Source: Neobacillus sp. CF12 | GTDB taxonomy: Bacteria; Bacillota; Bacilli; Bacillales; Cytobacillaceae | DNA: 64,000 bases | NCBI RefSeq assembly: GCF_030348765.1 | Contig: NZ_JAUCEU010000007.1 | Location: forward strand, 4,437,501 to 4,501,500 | Reading direction: 5' to 3' | In this document: positions 43,340-52,158 of the stretch, one piece after another | Layout of the letters: every line of letters begins with the position of its first letter | How positions within the stretch are numbered: position 1 is the first letter of the stretch | Position numbers and translations under genes: made by a program | Notes under the pieces: generated by a model | Seen by the model: the letters and a program-made list of their open reading frames with translations, nothing else | Told to the model about the DNA's origin: nothing | The model's database searches: none

Positions 43340-43996
43340 ATGAGATATAAAGGTAGGATCATTACATTTTTATTCGTTCTCATAATAAATTTACTCTATA
43401 CATCTTATTATTTTCTAAGAGATGGTTATATAGATTGGATTGAGTATATTGGATATCCAGTCTTGCTTCCACTTGCTTGGTGGTTTGGAAAGCAATACGA
43501 TAAAGCAAAGTATTATTCGGAGAAAGACCCGTTAACTGGCATTTATAATAGAAGATATGTTGAATCTGCATTTGCTATTGTTAAGTCTAGGTTGGAACAA
43601 AATGGTCAGAGTGGTGCGGTTTTGCTTCTCGACGTAAATGACTTTAAATTGGTCAATGATCTTTTGGGACATAAAATAGGAGACGAATATTTACTACTTA
43701 TCACGAATCAATTGAAGAAAAGCGTAAGAAAAACGGATATAGTAGCCCGTTGGGGGGGAGATGAATTCTTAATTTTTTTACCTGATGTTCAAAAAAAGGA
43801 AGATTTGGACCAAATGCTAGAGCGAATCCACCATAATTTGAAGAAGCTATCATTTCATGATGTAAAAATAAGTGTTTCAATCGGCGCAGCTCTTTATCCT
43901 AACCATGGAAAGTGCCTTGATGACCTATTAAAAGTGGCGGATAAAAATATGTATCATTTAAAATCACAAAAAAAGCTAAGAGACACACTGGGCTAG
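43340..43996 (+). CDS. Membrane-bound diguanylate cyclase (GGDEF)
   Basis: Synthesises cyclic di-GMP from two GTP. The 218-aa product has two membrane segments in residues 5-55 with no large sensor domain, then a GGDEF domain. This starts DPLTGIYNRRYVES near residue 65 and carries the intact active site RWGGDEFLIFL near residue 139. An inhibitory I-site RxxD (RKTD) lies five residues before GGDEF, so product feedback is expected. The ATG follows AAAAGGATG. A terminator overlaps the end of the gene. Confidence 0.94.
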   Translation: MRYKGRIITFLFVLIINLLYTSYYFLRDGYIDWIEYIGYPVLLPLAWWFGKQYDKAKYYSEKDPLTGIYNRRYVESAFAIVKSRLEQNGQSGAVLLLDVNDFKLVNDLLGHKIGDEYLLLITNQLKKSVRKTDIVARWGGDEFLIFLPDVQKKEDLDQMLERIHHNLKKLSFHDVKISVSIGAALYPNHGKCLDDLLKVADKNMYHLKSQKKLRDTLG

Positions 43997-44018
43997 TCGG
44001 TGTCACTTAGCTTTTTTT
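43968..44018 (+). terminator. Terminator overlapping the end of the diguanylate cyclase gene
   Basis: AAAAAAGCTAAGAGACAC pairs with GTGTCACTTAGCTTTTTTT across a loop of about 12 nt. Confidence 0.85.
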
Positions 44019-44028
44019 GTAGATAGCT

Positions 44029-44088
44029 AGAAATACTGGCGGATGGCGAGAAATACTGGCGGATAGCTAGAAATACTGGCGGATGGCG
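44029..44088. repeat. Three tandem 20-bp repeats
   Basis: AGAAATACTGGCGGATGGCG, then the same with AGCT ending, then again the first form, starting at 44029, 44049 and 44069. They lie between the cyclase terminator and the second DoxX leader. Confidence 0.85.
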
Positions 44089-44111
44089 AAGTATAATACT
44101 CGCTTTTTAGC

Positions 44112-44241
44112 GCTGTTCAACATTCCGTCATATCATTTCAAACAAACTGTGAACTTAACACTATACCCATGTTAATAAAGCTCCGAATCCAATATAGTGT
44201 AAGTATAAAGAACAACCAAATATTGAAAGGCGGAATGACTT
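44112..44241 (+). promoter_or_regulatory. DoxX leader, copy 2
   Basis: Same layout as copy 1, with ACACTATA at 44158-44165, TATAGTGT at 44193-44200, and AAAGGCGGAATGACTT before the ATG. The -35-like TTGAAA of copy 1 is not kept here (TCCGAA). Confidence 0.72.
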
Positions 44242-44745
44242 ATGTTTAACAAATTTTTAAGAGAAAATAAGATTTCTGCAGCTATCCTAACTGTTATTCG
44301 TCTATATCTTGGTTACTCCTGGTTTACAGCTGGTTTTCATAAAATTACAGACGGATTTGACGCTTCAGGCTATCTAGGAAATGCAGTAGCGAATCCGGTA
44401 AAAGGTCCAGATGGCAACATAGTTTACGGTTGGTATGTTAACTTCTTAGAAAGCTTTGCACTACCTAACATCGATGTGTTCAACTTCATCGTTCCTTGGG
44501 GCGAAACATTAATTGGCTTAGGACTTCTACTTGGATGTTTAACAACAACAGCGATGTTCTTTGGTTTAGTGATGAATTTCTCCTTCTTCTTGGCTGGAAC
44601 AGTATCACATAACCCAACCGATATCTTCTTAGGCTTCATCATCTTAACTGCAGGTTACAACGCAGGAAGAATTGGTTTAGACCGCTGGGTAGTACCATTC
44701 ATCAACAAAACAGTTGGAAAAAGTAAGGCAAAATCAGCTGCATAA
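44242..44745 (+). CDS. DoxX family membrane protein, paralogue 2
   Basis: 167-aa close paralogue of the proteins at 41895 and 48777, with about four hydrophobic segments. It differs at a few positions, such as SWFTAGFHKITDGFDASGYL and GRIGLDRWVVPFINKTV. Identical placement of leader, RBS and start shows that the whole promoter-gene unit was duplicated. A terminator with the same stem sequence as that of paralogue 3 follows. Confidence 0.9.
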   Translation: MFNKFLRENKISAAILTVIRLYLGYSWFTAGFHKITDGFDASGYLGNAVANPVKGPDGNIVYGWYVNFLESFALPNIDVFNFIVPWGETLIGLGLLLGCLTTTAMFFGLVMNFSFFLAGTVSHNPTDIFLGFIILTAGYNAGRIGLDRWVVPFINKTVGKSKAKSAA

Positions 44746-44754
44746 GTGGTAACA

Positions 44755-44796
44755 AAAGCGACGATTCGCCCCCCTCGAATCGTCGTTTTTTTCTAT
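44755..44796 (+). terminator. Terminator after DoxX paralogue 2
   Basis: GCGACGATTCG-CCCCCC-TCGAATCGTCG followed by TTTTTTT. The stem core is the same as in the terminator at 49284-49322. Confidence 0.9.
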
Positions 44797-44925
44797 TAAA
44801 AATTACCCATAACGTCGGAGGTAGGTGGGTGAAAAGAATCGTTTTTAAGAAAAGACGACAAAAAACGAAGATTTTGCTCGAATTTTGTCCGTGAACGTAA
44901 AGATCCATTGAAAGGGGGTGAAATA

Positions 44926-45759
44926 GTGCACTTCCGCCAATTTCTTATATCAGTTCTAATGATTAGTGCGGCGATGTTTTTTCCAGACAATGCTTTTGCT
45001 GAGAAGAATGAACTCCGTCCTCAAAAGGGACAAGCTCCGGCTTCAATACCGGAACATGCTTCAATATCAGAACCGGCAACAAAAGCAGTACCAGCAAAAG
45101 CTGAAGAGGTGCAAACGCTGAACAAGACGATTCCTGAACATGCTCGTGAAAACCAAGCACAGGCTAAACAGCTGTCAGCCCAGAATACTCCAAATCAGGC
45201 TGCGTTGAAAAAAAGTTTGCCAGAGCAGGCAAATGAAAACGCGAAGTCGGGGGTAAAGAAGGCTGAGAAGGTTGCTCAGGTCAATGGACCCGAACAAGCA
45301 GAGGCTGTCCAGGCAAATCATATTGTAGAAAAGTCGAGACCTAAAAATTATATCCAAGATACTGATAGTGAAGTAAAAGTCGAAAAAGTAACACCAGTAA
45401 AAGTAGATAATATTCTCTATTTGCAAGGAAAAGACTTAGACATAACAAAATCAGAATCCGTTGTGCAGGAGCCACAGAATGATCCTGCCAGCAAGGAAGA
45501 GATACCTAAGGTAAATCAAGTACTGAATCAAACACAGAGAAGCAACGGTTCAGGGGGTCAATCAAATGATCGGGTCAATCATGGGATAAATAATTTAAGC
45601 TTGTTGGATAAATGGTTTGAATGGAATGACTATTTTGAAATCAAACTTGTTCAGCCGTACCTCTCCCGGCAAGCCTTGCTGAATACTCAATGGGTGAATG
45701 CTCCGCCATCGCAACCGCCGCAGGCTGCTCCTTTATTAACCAATGTCACCCGCAGCTAA
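44926..45759 (+). CDS. Secreted Ala/Gln/Glu-rich protein of unknown function
   Basis: 277 aa. A signal peptide (about 25 residues, ending DNAFA) is followed by a low-complexity helix-prone region with repeats of IPEHA/LPEQA plus NxAQAK-type spacing, a charged middle, and a C-terminal segment LLDKWFEWNDYFEIKLVQPY. Start is GTG, 8 nt after AAAGGGGG; an upstream in-frame ATG would contain the RBS. The next gene encodes another secreted protein with AxxHAxxNSAVH repeats, so the two probably act together. Family not recognised. Confidence 0.75.
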   Translation: MHFRQFLISVLMISAAMFFPDNAFAEKNELRPQKGQAPASIPEHASISEPATKAVPAKAEEVQTLNKTIPEHARENQAQAKQLSAQNTPNQAALKKSLPEQANENAKSGVKKAEKVAQVNGPEQAEAVQANHIVEKSRPKNYIQDTDSEVKVEKVTPVKVDNILYLQGKDLDITKSESVVQEPQNDPASKEEIPKVNQVLNQTQRSNGSGGQSNDRVNHGINNLSLLDKWFEWNDYFEIKLVQPYLSRQALLNTQWVNAPPSQPPQAAPLLTNVTRS

Positions 45760-45797
45760 AAGCCACGGATCATGATAATAAAAGGAGCGAATTATAA

Positions 45798-47285
45798 ATG
45801 AAACATTACTTAAACCCTAATAAAGTTGCTAAATCTTTTGTACTTGCTGGAGCATTATCGTTTGGAATTTTTGCTGGAGGTCAATTTACGGAAGCAGCTG
45901 GCCCAGATCACGCGAAAGTTGAAAAAAGTGTTCAAGTGAAACAATCCAATAACGCAAAAGTTAATGTGAATGTTAAACCAGTTGCTCCGGCAGCACCAGC
46001 TGTTCAGGCAAAAGATAAAGTAAGCGCACAAGTTAAGCCAAAAGAAGAAAAGGCTAGTAAGTCGCAGGCGAGCGTACATGCAAGCGAAACGGCAAGATTG
46101 CATGCAGCCCCAAATTCAGCTGTTAATGGAAAGGGAGAAAAAGCTGAAGATGTGGTAGTGGAAGAGGAAGTAAAGGAAGAAGTACAAGTTGAGGAAACAA
46201 CACCTGTAATTGAACTTGGAACAGATGGAACTGAAACGGATACGACTGCAGATTCTGAATCTGAAGAAGCAGTTGATGTTGATAACGATGTAGCTGCAAA
46301 AACGGAAGATGAGGATGACGCAAAAGAAGAGGAAGAAGAAACAGATGCTGACTCCGACTCAGTTGTTAGAATTGAAGATGAAGAAGATGAGGATGAAGAT
46401 TCCGAAAACATCGATTTTGAAACAGACGCAATTGTAAAAACTAAAGATGACGAAGATGCTGAAACTGTTGAAGAAGAGGAAAAAGCTAACCCATCTGCAG
46501 CTAACAAAGCAAAGGCACAAGCTAGTGTAAAAGCAAGCGAAACTGCTAAGGCACATGCAGCAGCCAATTCAGCAGTACATGCAGTAGCGGAAGAAGTTGC
46601 TGAAGAAGCTGTTGATACTGAAACTTCGGAAGAAGCTGTTGAAGTAGGAACTGAAGTTGAATCTGAAGAGGTTGCTGAAGATGTAGTGGCTGATGAAGAA
46701 GCAGTAGAAGTTGAGACTGAAACAGAAGAAACTGAAGTAGTTGAAGAAGCAGAAGTAACTGAGGTTGAAAAAGTAAACCCATCTGCAGCTAACAAAGCAA
46801 AGGCACAAGCTAGTGTAAAAGCAAGCGATAATGCTAAAGCACATGCAGCAGCCAATTCAGCAGTACATGCAGTAGCAGATGAAGTTACTGTAGAAGTACC
46901 TGCTGAAGAAGCTGTTGAAGTAGGAACTGAAGTTGAATCTGAAGAGGTTGCTGAAGATGTAGTGGCTGATGAAGAAGCAGTAGAAGTTGAGACTGAAACA
47001 GAAGAAACTGAAGTAGTTGAAGAAGCAGAAGTAACTGAGGTTGAAAAAGTAAACCCATCTGCAACTAACAAAGCAAAGGCACAAGCTAGTGTAAAAGCAA
47101 GCGATAATGCTAAAGCACATGCAGCAGCCAATTCAGCAGTACATGCAGTAGCAGATGAAGTTACTGTAGAAGTACCTGCTGAAGAAACTGTAGATACTGA
47201 AACTTCTGAAGAAACTGTTGAAGTAGTAACAGAAGAAGTTGCAGTAACTGAAGACGAAGCTGTTGTTATTGATTTAAAAAATTAA
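45798..47285 (+). CDS. Secreted acidic repeat protein with NPSAxNKAKAQASVKAS modules
   Basis: 495 aa, signal peptide (about 1-34, ending FTEAA), then alternating basic/Ala-rich and extremely acidic segments. The module NPSAANKAKAQASVKAS followed by NAKAHAAANSAVHAVA occurs three times (near residues 232, 328, 420), with a degenerate fourth near residue 92. Intervening stretches are Glu/Asp/Val-rich. Two modules are 276 bp apart and almost identical in DNA; the first interval is 288 bp. It is expected to be largely disordered or helical, and acidic blocks could bind cations. No catalytic motif or anchor is visible. RBS AAAGGAGCG precedes the ATG; a terminator follows. Confidence 0.85.
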   Translation: MKHYLNPNKVAKSFVLAGALSFGIFAGGQFTEAAGPDHAKVEKSVQVKQSNNAKVNVNVKPVAPAAPAVQAKDKVSAQVKPKEEKASKSQASVHASETARLHAAPNSAVNGKGEKAEDVVVEEEVKEEVQVEETTPVIELGTDGTETDTTADSESEEAVDVDNDVAAKTEDEDDAKEEEEETDADSDSVVRIEDEEDEDEDSENIDFETDAIVKTKDDEDAETVEEEEKANPSAANKAKAQASVKASETAKAHAAANSAVHAVAEEVAEEAVDTETSEEAVEVGTEVESEEVAEDVVADEEAVEVETETEETEVVEEAEVTEVEKVNPSAANKAKAQASVKASDNAKAHAAANSAVHAVADEVTVEVPAEEAVEVGTEVESEEVAEDVVADEEAVEVETETEETEVVEEAEVTEVEKVNPSATNKAKAQASVKASDNAKAHAAANSAVHAVADEVTVEVPAEETVDTETSEETVEVVTEEVAVTEDEAVVIDLKN

Positions 47286-47298
47286 TATTTATTCAATA

Positions 47299-47330
47299 GA
47301 AACCGAAGGATTTTTCCTTCGGTTTTTTAT
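47299..47330. terminator. Bidirectional terminator
   Basis: AAACCGAAGGA-TTTT-TCCTTCGGTTT with flanking T/A runs, between the acidic repeat protein gene and the convergent transporter gene. Confidence 0.92.
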
Positions 47331-47337
47331 TTGTGGT

Positions 47338-48549
47338 CTATACATACCTATTGCGGCCGGATAACATTCCAAATATGATTACAACGACCGAAACTACAAT
47401 AAGGGTAATGATGGGAATGGTCCATGAATGCGCCATATCATATAAATAGCCAATAAACAACGGACCTACTGCTGCAAGAATATACCCTGTTGATTGGGTC
47501 ATTCCTGATAATGCTGCTGCTTGATTTGCACTTCGTGCGCGAAGTCCTATAAAGGTTAGCGCTAAGGGGAAACTTCCTCCCAGCGCGATCCCAATCAAAA
47601 CAATACTTACAATTAAAATCGGGTAGGATGAGCCTAACAATAATCCACTATACCCAGCAACGGCGCACATCCCTAACATGAACGAAATCCTTACCTGTGA
47701 TTGTGAACGTCCTGCGAGGACGGGAATGAAGAAACTGGCCGGTAATCCTACGAGTTGGGTAAAGGATAGCATCCATCCCGCAGCTCCCATACTCATTCCG
47801 TGACTATGTAAGATTTCAGGCAGCCAAGAAATCGTTACATAAAATAAAAACGACTGAAATCCCATAAAAATGGCGATCTGCCAGGCAAGAGGAGTACGCC
47901 AAAGTCGATTAGCATCAGCAATCTCCTTCTGTTGTATAACTCTGGAATTCCCTAAATTATTTTTCCGAAGAAAAATCCATGCGATGATTGCCACTACTAC
48001 AGGTAAAGCCCATACAATTTGGGCCCCCTGCCACCCAAGGTTTAGATTCATTGCTAAAGGAATACTGACACCGGATGCTAAAGATGCGATTAGTCCCATT
48101 GAGGTTGAATATACACTGGTCATCAATCCGAATTTTTCTGGGAACTTCTCCTTCACAACTGCTGGCAAAAGAACATTACCAATCGCAATCCCCAATCCAG
48201 CTAAAAAAGTCCCAGTAAAAAGGAATAAGGTCATCGGGATCGATCGAATCGCAATACCGACTAGAAGAGACGTTAACCCCATAATTAACGTCAATTCATT
48301 TGTTAACTTATTCGCTATTTTTGGAACAAGCGGCGACATGATCGCAAAAACCACTAAAGGCAGGCTCATCAATAAACCTGCACTCCAATGTGCAAGTCCA
48401 ACATCTTCCTGAATCATACCAACTAAAGGTCCTAGTGAGGTAATCGCCGGGCGCAGATTAAAGGCGATAAGTACAATCCCAATTATAAAAAAATATATGT
48501 AAGTTGATCTCGTTTTCGCTTTTGACTCTAATAATTCCAAGAAAAGCAA
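47338..48549 (-). CDS. MFS transporter, CynX/NimT family
   Basis: Major facilitator with about 12 membrane segments, roughly 403 aa. The N-terminal signature AFNLRPAITSLGPLVGMI is typical of the CynX (cyanate) / NimT (nitroimidazole) family, as are LPLVVFAIMSPLVPKIANKL and the MGFQSFLFYVTISWLPEIL segment. The substrate is unknown. The ORF is open 5' to 48567, but AGGAGAG lies seven nt before the TTG chosen here; a TTG three codons later is also possible. Confidence 0.88.
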   Translation of the reverse strand: MLFLELLESKAKTRSTYIYFFIIGIVLIAFNLRPAITSLGPLVGMIQEDVGLAHWSAGLLMSLPLVVFAIMSPLVPKIANKLTNELTLIMGLTSLLVGIAIRSIPMTLFLFTGTFLAGLGIAIGNVLLPAVVKEKFPEKFGLMTSVYSTSMGLIASLASGVSIPLAMNLNLGWQGAQIVWALPVVVAIIAWIFLRKNNLGNSRVIQQKEIADANRLWRTPLAWQIAIFMGFQSFLFYVTISWLPEILHSHGMSMGAAGWMLSFTQLVGLPASFFIPVLAGRSQSQVRISFMLGMCAVAGYSGLLLGSSYPILIVSIVLIGIALGGSFPLALTFIGLRARSANQAAALSGMTQSTGYILAAVGPLFIGYLYDMAHSWTIPIITLIVVSVVVIIFGMLSGRNRYV

Positions 48550-48647
48550 CCTCTCTCTCCTAAACAAACTTTCTAAAGTATAGCATAATCCTTAGAAACG
48601 AGGCTAAAAAAGGTATACCATTCCTCTAGAAAATCATTGAAAAATAG

Positions 48648-48776
48648 GTGTTCAATATTCCGTCAAATCATTTCAAACAAACTGTGAACTTAACACTGTA
48701 CCCATGTTATTAACCATCGAAATCCAATATAGTGTAAGTATAAAGAACAAACAAATTTTGAAAGGCGGAATGACTT
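48648..48776 (+). promoter_or_regulatory. DoxX leader, copy 3
   Basis: Same layout as copies 1 and 2, with ACACTGTA at 48693-48700 facing TATAGTGT at 48728-48735 (one G-U if transcribed), and AAAGGCGGAATGACTT before the ATG. Confidence 0.72.
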
Positions 48777-49274
48777 ATGTTTAACAATTTTTTAAGAGAA
48801 AATAAAATCTCAGCAGCTATTTTAACTATTATTCGTTTATACCTTGGGTACGCTTGGTTCACAGCTGGTTTTGGTAAGATCACAGGAGGATTTGACGCTG
48901 CAGGATACTTGAAAAATGCAGTAGCAAATCCAGTAAAAGGTCCAGATGGTAACATGGTTTACGGCTGGTATGTGAACTTCCTAGAAAGCTTTGCACTACC
49001 GAATATTGATGTCTTTAACTTCATCGTTCCTTGGGGCGAAACATTGATTGGTTTAGGACTTATGCTTGGATGTTTAACAACTGCAGCTATGTTCTTTGGT
49101 CTAGTGATGAACTTCTCTTTCTTCTTAGCAGGAACTGTTTCTCATAACCCAACTGATATCTTCTTAGGCTTCATCATTTTAACAGCAGGATACAACGCAG
49201 GCAGATACGGTTTAGACCGCTGGGTAGTTCCATTCATCCGCAAAACAGTTGGTAAAGCAAAAGTAACAGCATAG
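48777..49274 (+). CDS. DoxX family membrane protein, paralogue 3
   Basis: 165 aa with about four hydrophobic segments. Almost identical to paralogue 1 over the first 150 residues, with a shorter tail (RKTVGKAKVTA). It contains VSHNPTDIFLGFIILTAGYN, common to all three. Same leader and RBS as the other copies. Convergent with glcF across a bidirectional terminator. Confidence 0.9.
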   Translation: MFNNFLRENKISAAILTIIRLYLGYAWFTAGFGKITGGFDAAGYLKNAVANPVKGPDGNMVYGWYVNFLESFALPNIDVFNFIVPWGETLIGLGLMLGCLTTAAMFFGLVMNFSFFLAGTVSHNPTDIFLGFIILTAGYNAGRYGLDRWVVPFIRKTVGKAKVTA

Positions 49275-49283
49275 CGAATAGCA

Positions 49284-49322
49284 ACAAAAAAGACGATTCG
49301 TCCCCCTCGAATCGTCTTTTTG
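49284..49322. terminator. Bidirectional terminator after DoxX paralogue 3
   Basis: AAAAAGACGATTCG-TCCCCC-TCGAATCGTCTTTTT, a strong stem with T-runs on both strands, shared with glcF. Confidence 0.92.
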
Positions 49323-49326
49323 CATC

Positions 49327-50649
49327 CTATTTTACTGCTTCTGCTAACAAATCTACGATATGAACTCCACGCATTTTACCTGACAAGCCCTCACGCTCGA
49401 TTCCAAGTTGCATTTGCAGCAAACATCCAGGATTGGCGGTTACGATGGTGGTCGCGTGGGTCGCTTTGGCTTGAACCATTTTGTAGTCAAGCATGACCAT
49501 CGACATTTCAGACTCGACGATATTATAGATACCAGCAGAACCACAGCAACGGTCTGCCTCTTTCATTTCCTTGAACTGTACCCCTTTTATCGCCCCCAAC
49601 AGTGTTCGAGGTGCCGAAGCGGTTTTCATCACATTTCGTAAATGACAGGAATCCTGATAGGTAATCACCTGAGGTGGAAGTTCTAATTTCACTTTTTTAT
49701 GAAAAGAAACCGCTACAAGAATTTCAGAAATATCCTTTATTTTCTCTTTAAACGCCACTGCCCGTTCGCTCCAAACAGGGTCATCCTTCAATAGGTGATT
49801 ATAGTCAACAAGGAAGGCCCCGCAGCCGCCAGCATTGGTAATAATAAAGTCGACACCTAAATCTTCAAAGGCAGCGATGTTCTTCTTCGCCAACTTTTTC
49901 GCCGAATCCTTTTCACCACTGTGACCGTGCAAAGCCCCGCAGCAGGTTTGCTCCTTCGGAATCACAATTTCACAGCCTGCTAACTGCAATAATTTCGTGG
50001 TTGCATCGTTTGTCTTCATGAACATCGTATCCATTAAACAACCGCTGAAAAAAGCAACCTTGTGGACTTTCTCCGTCAATGCCGGCAGGTGCTCAGGACG
50101 GTTTTTCATTTCTTTCATGGTCGGAACTTTCGGAAGTACTTTTTCCATCGTGGCTAAATTGTCAGGCAAAAGCCCTAAATAACCCGTTTTACGTGCAAGG
50201 GTTTGGATCCCTGAGCGCTGATAGAAACCAAGTAAGCCAACCATCGTACGCATACGATTTTGGTGCGGGAACAACCCTTCAAAAACCGTTTTTCTAATCG
50301 CTCGAACGGGTAATGAATGCTTCTTGTTTTGATTAATAATGTCTCGCGCTTCTTCAAGTAAGTGGCCGTAATTGACACCAGAAGGGCAGACCGGCTCACA
50401 GGCACGGCATCCGAGGCAGAGTTCCAGTGACCGTTCAAAATCCTCATCCGGTTCAACAATCCCGTCGACGACTGCTTTCATCATCGCAATCCGTCCTCGA
50501 GGAGAATGAGATTCTTTATAGCCAGATTCGATATAGGTTGGGCAGGTTGGCAGACAAAAGCCGCAGCGCATGCAGTTTAGCAGCTCGTCCTCGTTCATCC
50601 GCTCTTTGAATTGTTGTTGAATTTTTTCTTGTTCGAGTAAAGTTGTCAT
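49327..50649 (-). CDS. glcF: Glycolate oxidase iron-sulfur subunit
   Basis: Electron-transfer subunit of the glycolate (2-hydroxyacid) oxidase complex, 440 aa. Two 4Fe-4S motifs, CMRCGFCLPTCP and CLGCRACEPVCP, lie in the first 100 residues. Two CCG domains follow, seen as TCCGALHGHSG and DRCCGSAGIYN. The start overlaps the glcD stop by 4 nt. The pair corresponds to B. subtilis ysfCD (glcDF). D-lactate is an alternative substrate for such complexes. Confidence 0.95.
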   Translation of the reverse strand: MTTLLEQEKIQQQFKERMNEDELLNCMRCGFCLPTCPTYIESGYKESHSPRGRIAMMKAVVDGIVEPDEDFERSLELCLGCRACEPVCPSGVNYGHLLEEARDIINQNKKHSLPVRAIRKTVFEGLFPHQNRMRTMVGLLGFYQRSGIQTLARKTGYLGLLPDNLATMEKVLPKVPTMKEMKNRPEHLPALTEKVHKVAFFSGCLMDTMFMKTNDATTKLLQLAGCEIVIPKEQTCCGALHGHSGEKDSAKKLAKKNIAAFEDLGVDFIITNAGGCGAFLVDYNHLLKDDPVWSERAVAFKEKIKDISEILVAVSFHKKVKLELPPQVITYQDSCHLRNVMKTASAPRTLLGAIKGVQFKEMKEADRCCGSAGIYNIVESEMSMVMLDYKMVQAKATHATTIVTANPGCLLQMQLGIEREGLSGKMRGVHIVDLLAEAVK

Positions 50650-52058
50650 CTTGTAATCACCACGCGTTTCTTGCTGTCTTTCGCAAAGACTTTTCCTGGA
50701 TTCATGATGTTATTCGGATCAAAGGCCTGTTTGATCCCCATCATCGCAGCGATTCCTTCTTTTTTCAACTTCCATTCCAAGTAAGGGGCCTTCATCGCAC
50801 CGACTCCGTGCTCTCCGGTAATCGTTCCGCCTAATTCAATCGCTTTTTCAAAAATTTCAGCGAACGCTTTTTCGACGCGTTCCATTTCTTCATGGTCTCT
50901 TGCGTCGGTTGCACAGGTAGGGTGAAGATTCCCGTCTCCCGCATGACCAAAGGTACAAATCGTCAGATTATATTTTTCGGTAATTTCATTTATTGCTTTT
51001 ACCATATTTGCAATTTCTGAGCGAGGGACGGTTGCGTCCTCTAGAATGGTCGTCGGTGCTAAGCGTGCAACTGCTGAAAGTGCCGCACGACGCGCTGTTC
51101 TTAGCGCCATTGCTTCCTCTTCTGTTGCGGCAATTTGAATTGAAACCGCATTTTCCTGCTTACATACTTCAGCAATTTTAGTTATATCGCGTTCTACTAC
51201 TTCCGGTGGACCATCCTGCTCGATTAAAAGAACCGCTTGAACGTCTATTGGCAGCCCAATTTGAGCATAATCTTCGACTACCTTTAAAGTAGCCTGATCC
51301 AAAAACTCAAGAGTAGTTGGAATGATTTTATTAGCTATTATTTTTGAAACAGAACGCGCAGCAGCGTTAAGGTCTTGATAAAGAGCCAGCATAGTTTTAC
51401 GTGTTTCTGGCATAGGAATCAGCTTTAAGGTCGCTTCGGTAATAACGCAAAGTGTTCCTTCAGAGCCGACAAACAGACGCGTTAAATCATAACCGGCCAC
51501 ATCTTTTGCCAGTTTTCCACCCGTACGAATGATATCTCCATTTGGCAGTACCGCTTCAAGGCCGATTACATAATCTCTTGTTACACCATATTTAAGACCA
51601 CGCAAGCCGCCTGAATTCTCATTGATATTGCCGCCAATTGTAGAGATTTTCATCGAACTTGGATCGGGTGGATAGAAAATACCTTTTTCTTCAATGGCAT
51701 GAATCATATCGAGCGTAATGACACCTGGCTGAACGGTAATCGTTAGGTTTTCTTCGTCAATCTCAAGGATTTGGTTCATATGTTTAAAAAGAAGGACAAC
51801 CCCGCCCTCGGTTGGGCATGTTCCTGCACAAAGGTTGGTACCAGAGCCGCGTGGAACAATTGGAACTCCGTATTCATTACAAACTTTCAAAATTTGTGAA
51901 ACTTCCTCTGCATTTCGCGGACTAACCACAGCATCCGGCATCGACTGGAAGTTAGGTGTCGCGTCATAGGAATAGACTAAACGTTCTATTTTAGAATCGT
52001 CGAAGTTTGCTTTTGTGACAATTGAAATTAATTTCTCTTTTACTTCATTCGAGAGCAT
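50646..52058 (-). CDS. glcD: Glycolate oxidase FAD-linked subunit
   Basis: VAO/PCMH-type flavoprotein that oxidises glycolate or a related 2-hydroxyacid, 470 aa. The FAD-binding PCMH domain has VPIVPRGSGTNLCAG, YPPDPSSMKISTIGGNINEN and KDVAGYDLTRLFVGSEGTL. The C-terminal FAD oxidase domain contains TFGHAGDGNLHPT and ITGEHGVGAMKAPYL. ATG after GGGGGAAA. Cotranscribed with glcF; the CdaR-type regulator gene lies 100 nt upstream on the same strand. Confidence 0.95.
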   Translation of the reverse strand: MLSNEVKEKLISIVTKANFDDSKIERLVYSYDATPNFQSMPDAVVSPRNAEEVSQILKVCNEYGVPIVPRGSGTNLCAGTCPTEGGVVLLFKHMNQILEIDEENLTITVQPGVITLDMIHAIEEKGIFYPPDPSSMKISTIGGNINENSGGLRGLKYGVTRDYVIGLEAVLPNGDIIRTGGKLAKDVAGYDLTRLFVGSEGTLCVITEATLKLIPMPETRKTMLALYQDLNAAARSVSKIIANKIIPTTLEFLDQATLKVVEDYAQIGLPIDVQAVLLIEQDGPPEVVERDITKIAEVCKQENAVSIQIAATEEEAMALRTARRAALSAVARLAPTTILEDATVPRSEIANMVKAINEITEKYNLTICTFGHAGDGNLHPTCATDARDHEEMERVEKAFAEIFEKAIELGGTITGEHGVGAMKAPYLEWKLKKEGIAAMMGIKQAFDPNNIMNPGKVFAKDSKKRVVITR

Positions 52059-52158
52059 GCTATTTCCCCCAGTTTACGTACTATTTTCATGTTATTTAAA
52101 GTATAAAAAAACAGGCCGCAGCCTGCTATAGATAAACCTACAAAATATTTTCTCTGTT

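Noticed and set aside
46004..47131. 375-codon Ser/Thr/Ala-rich ORF on the minus strand
   Set aside because: It is the antisense shadow of the Glu/Val/Ala-rich repeats of the plus-strand gene. The plus strand has a signal peptide, RBS and terminator; the shadow has none.
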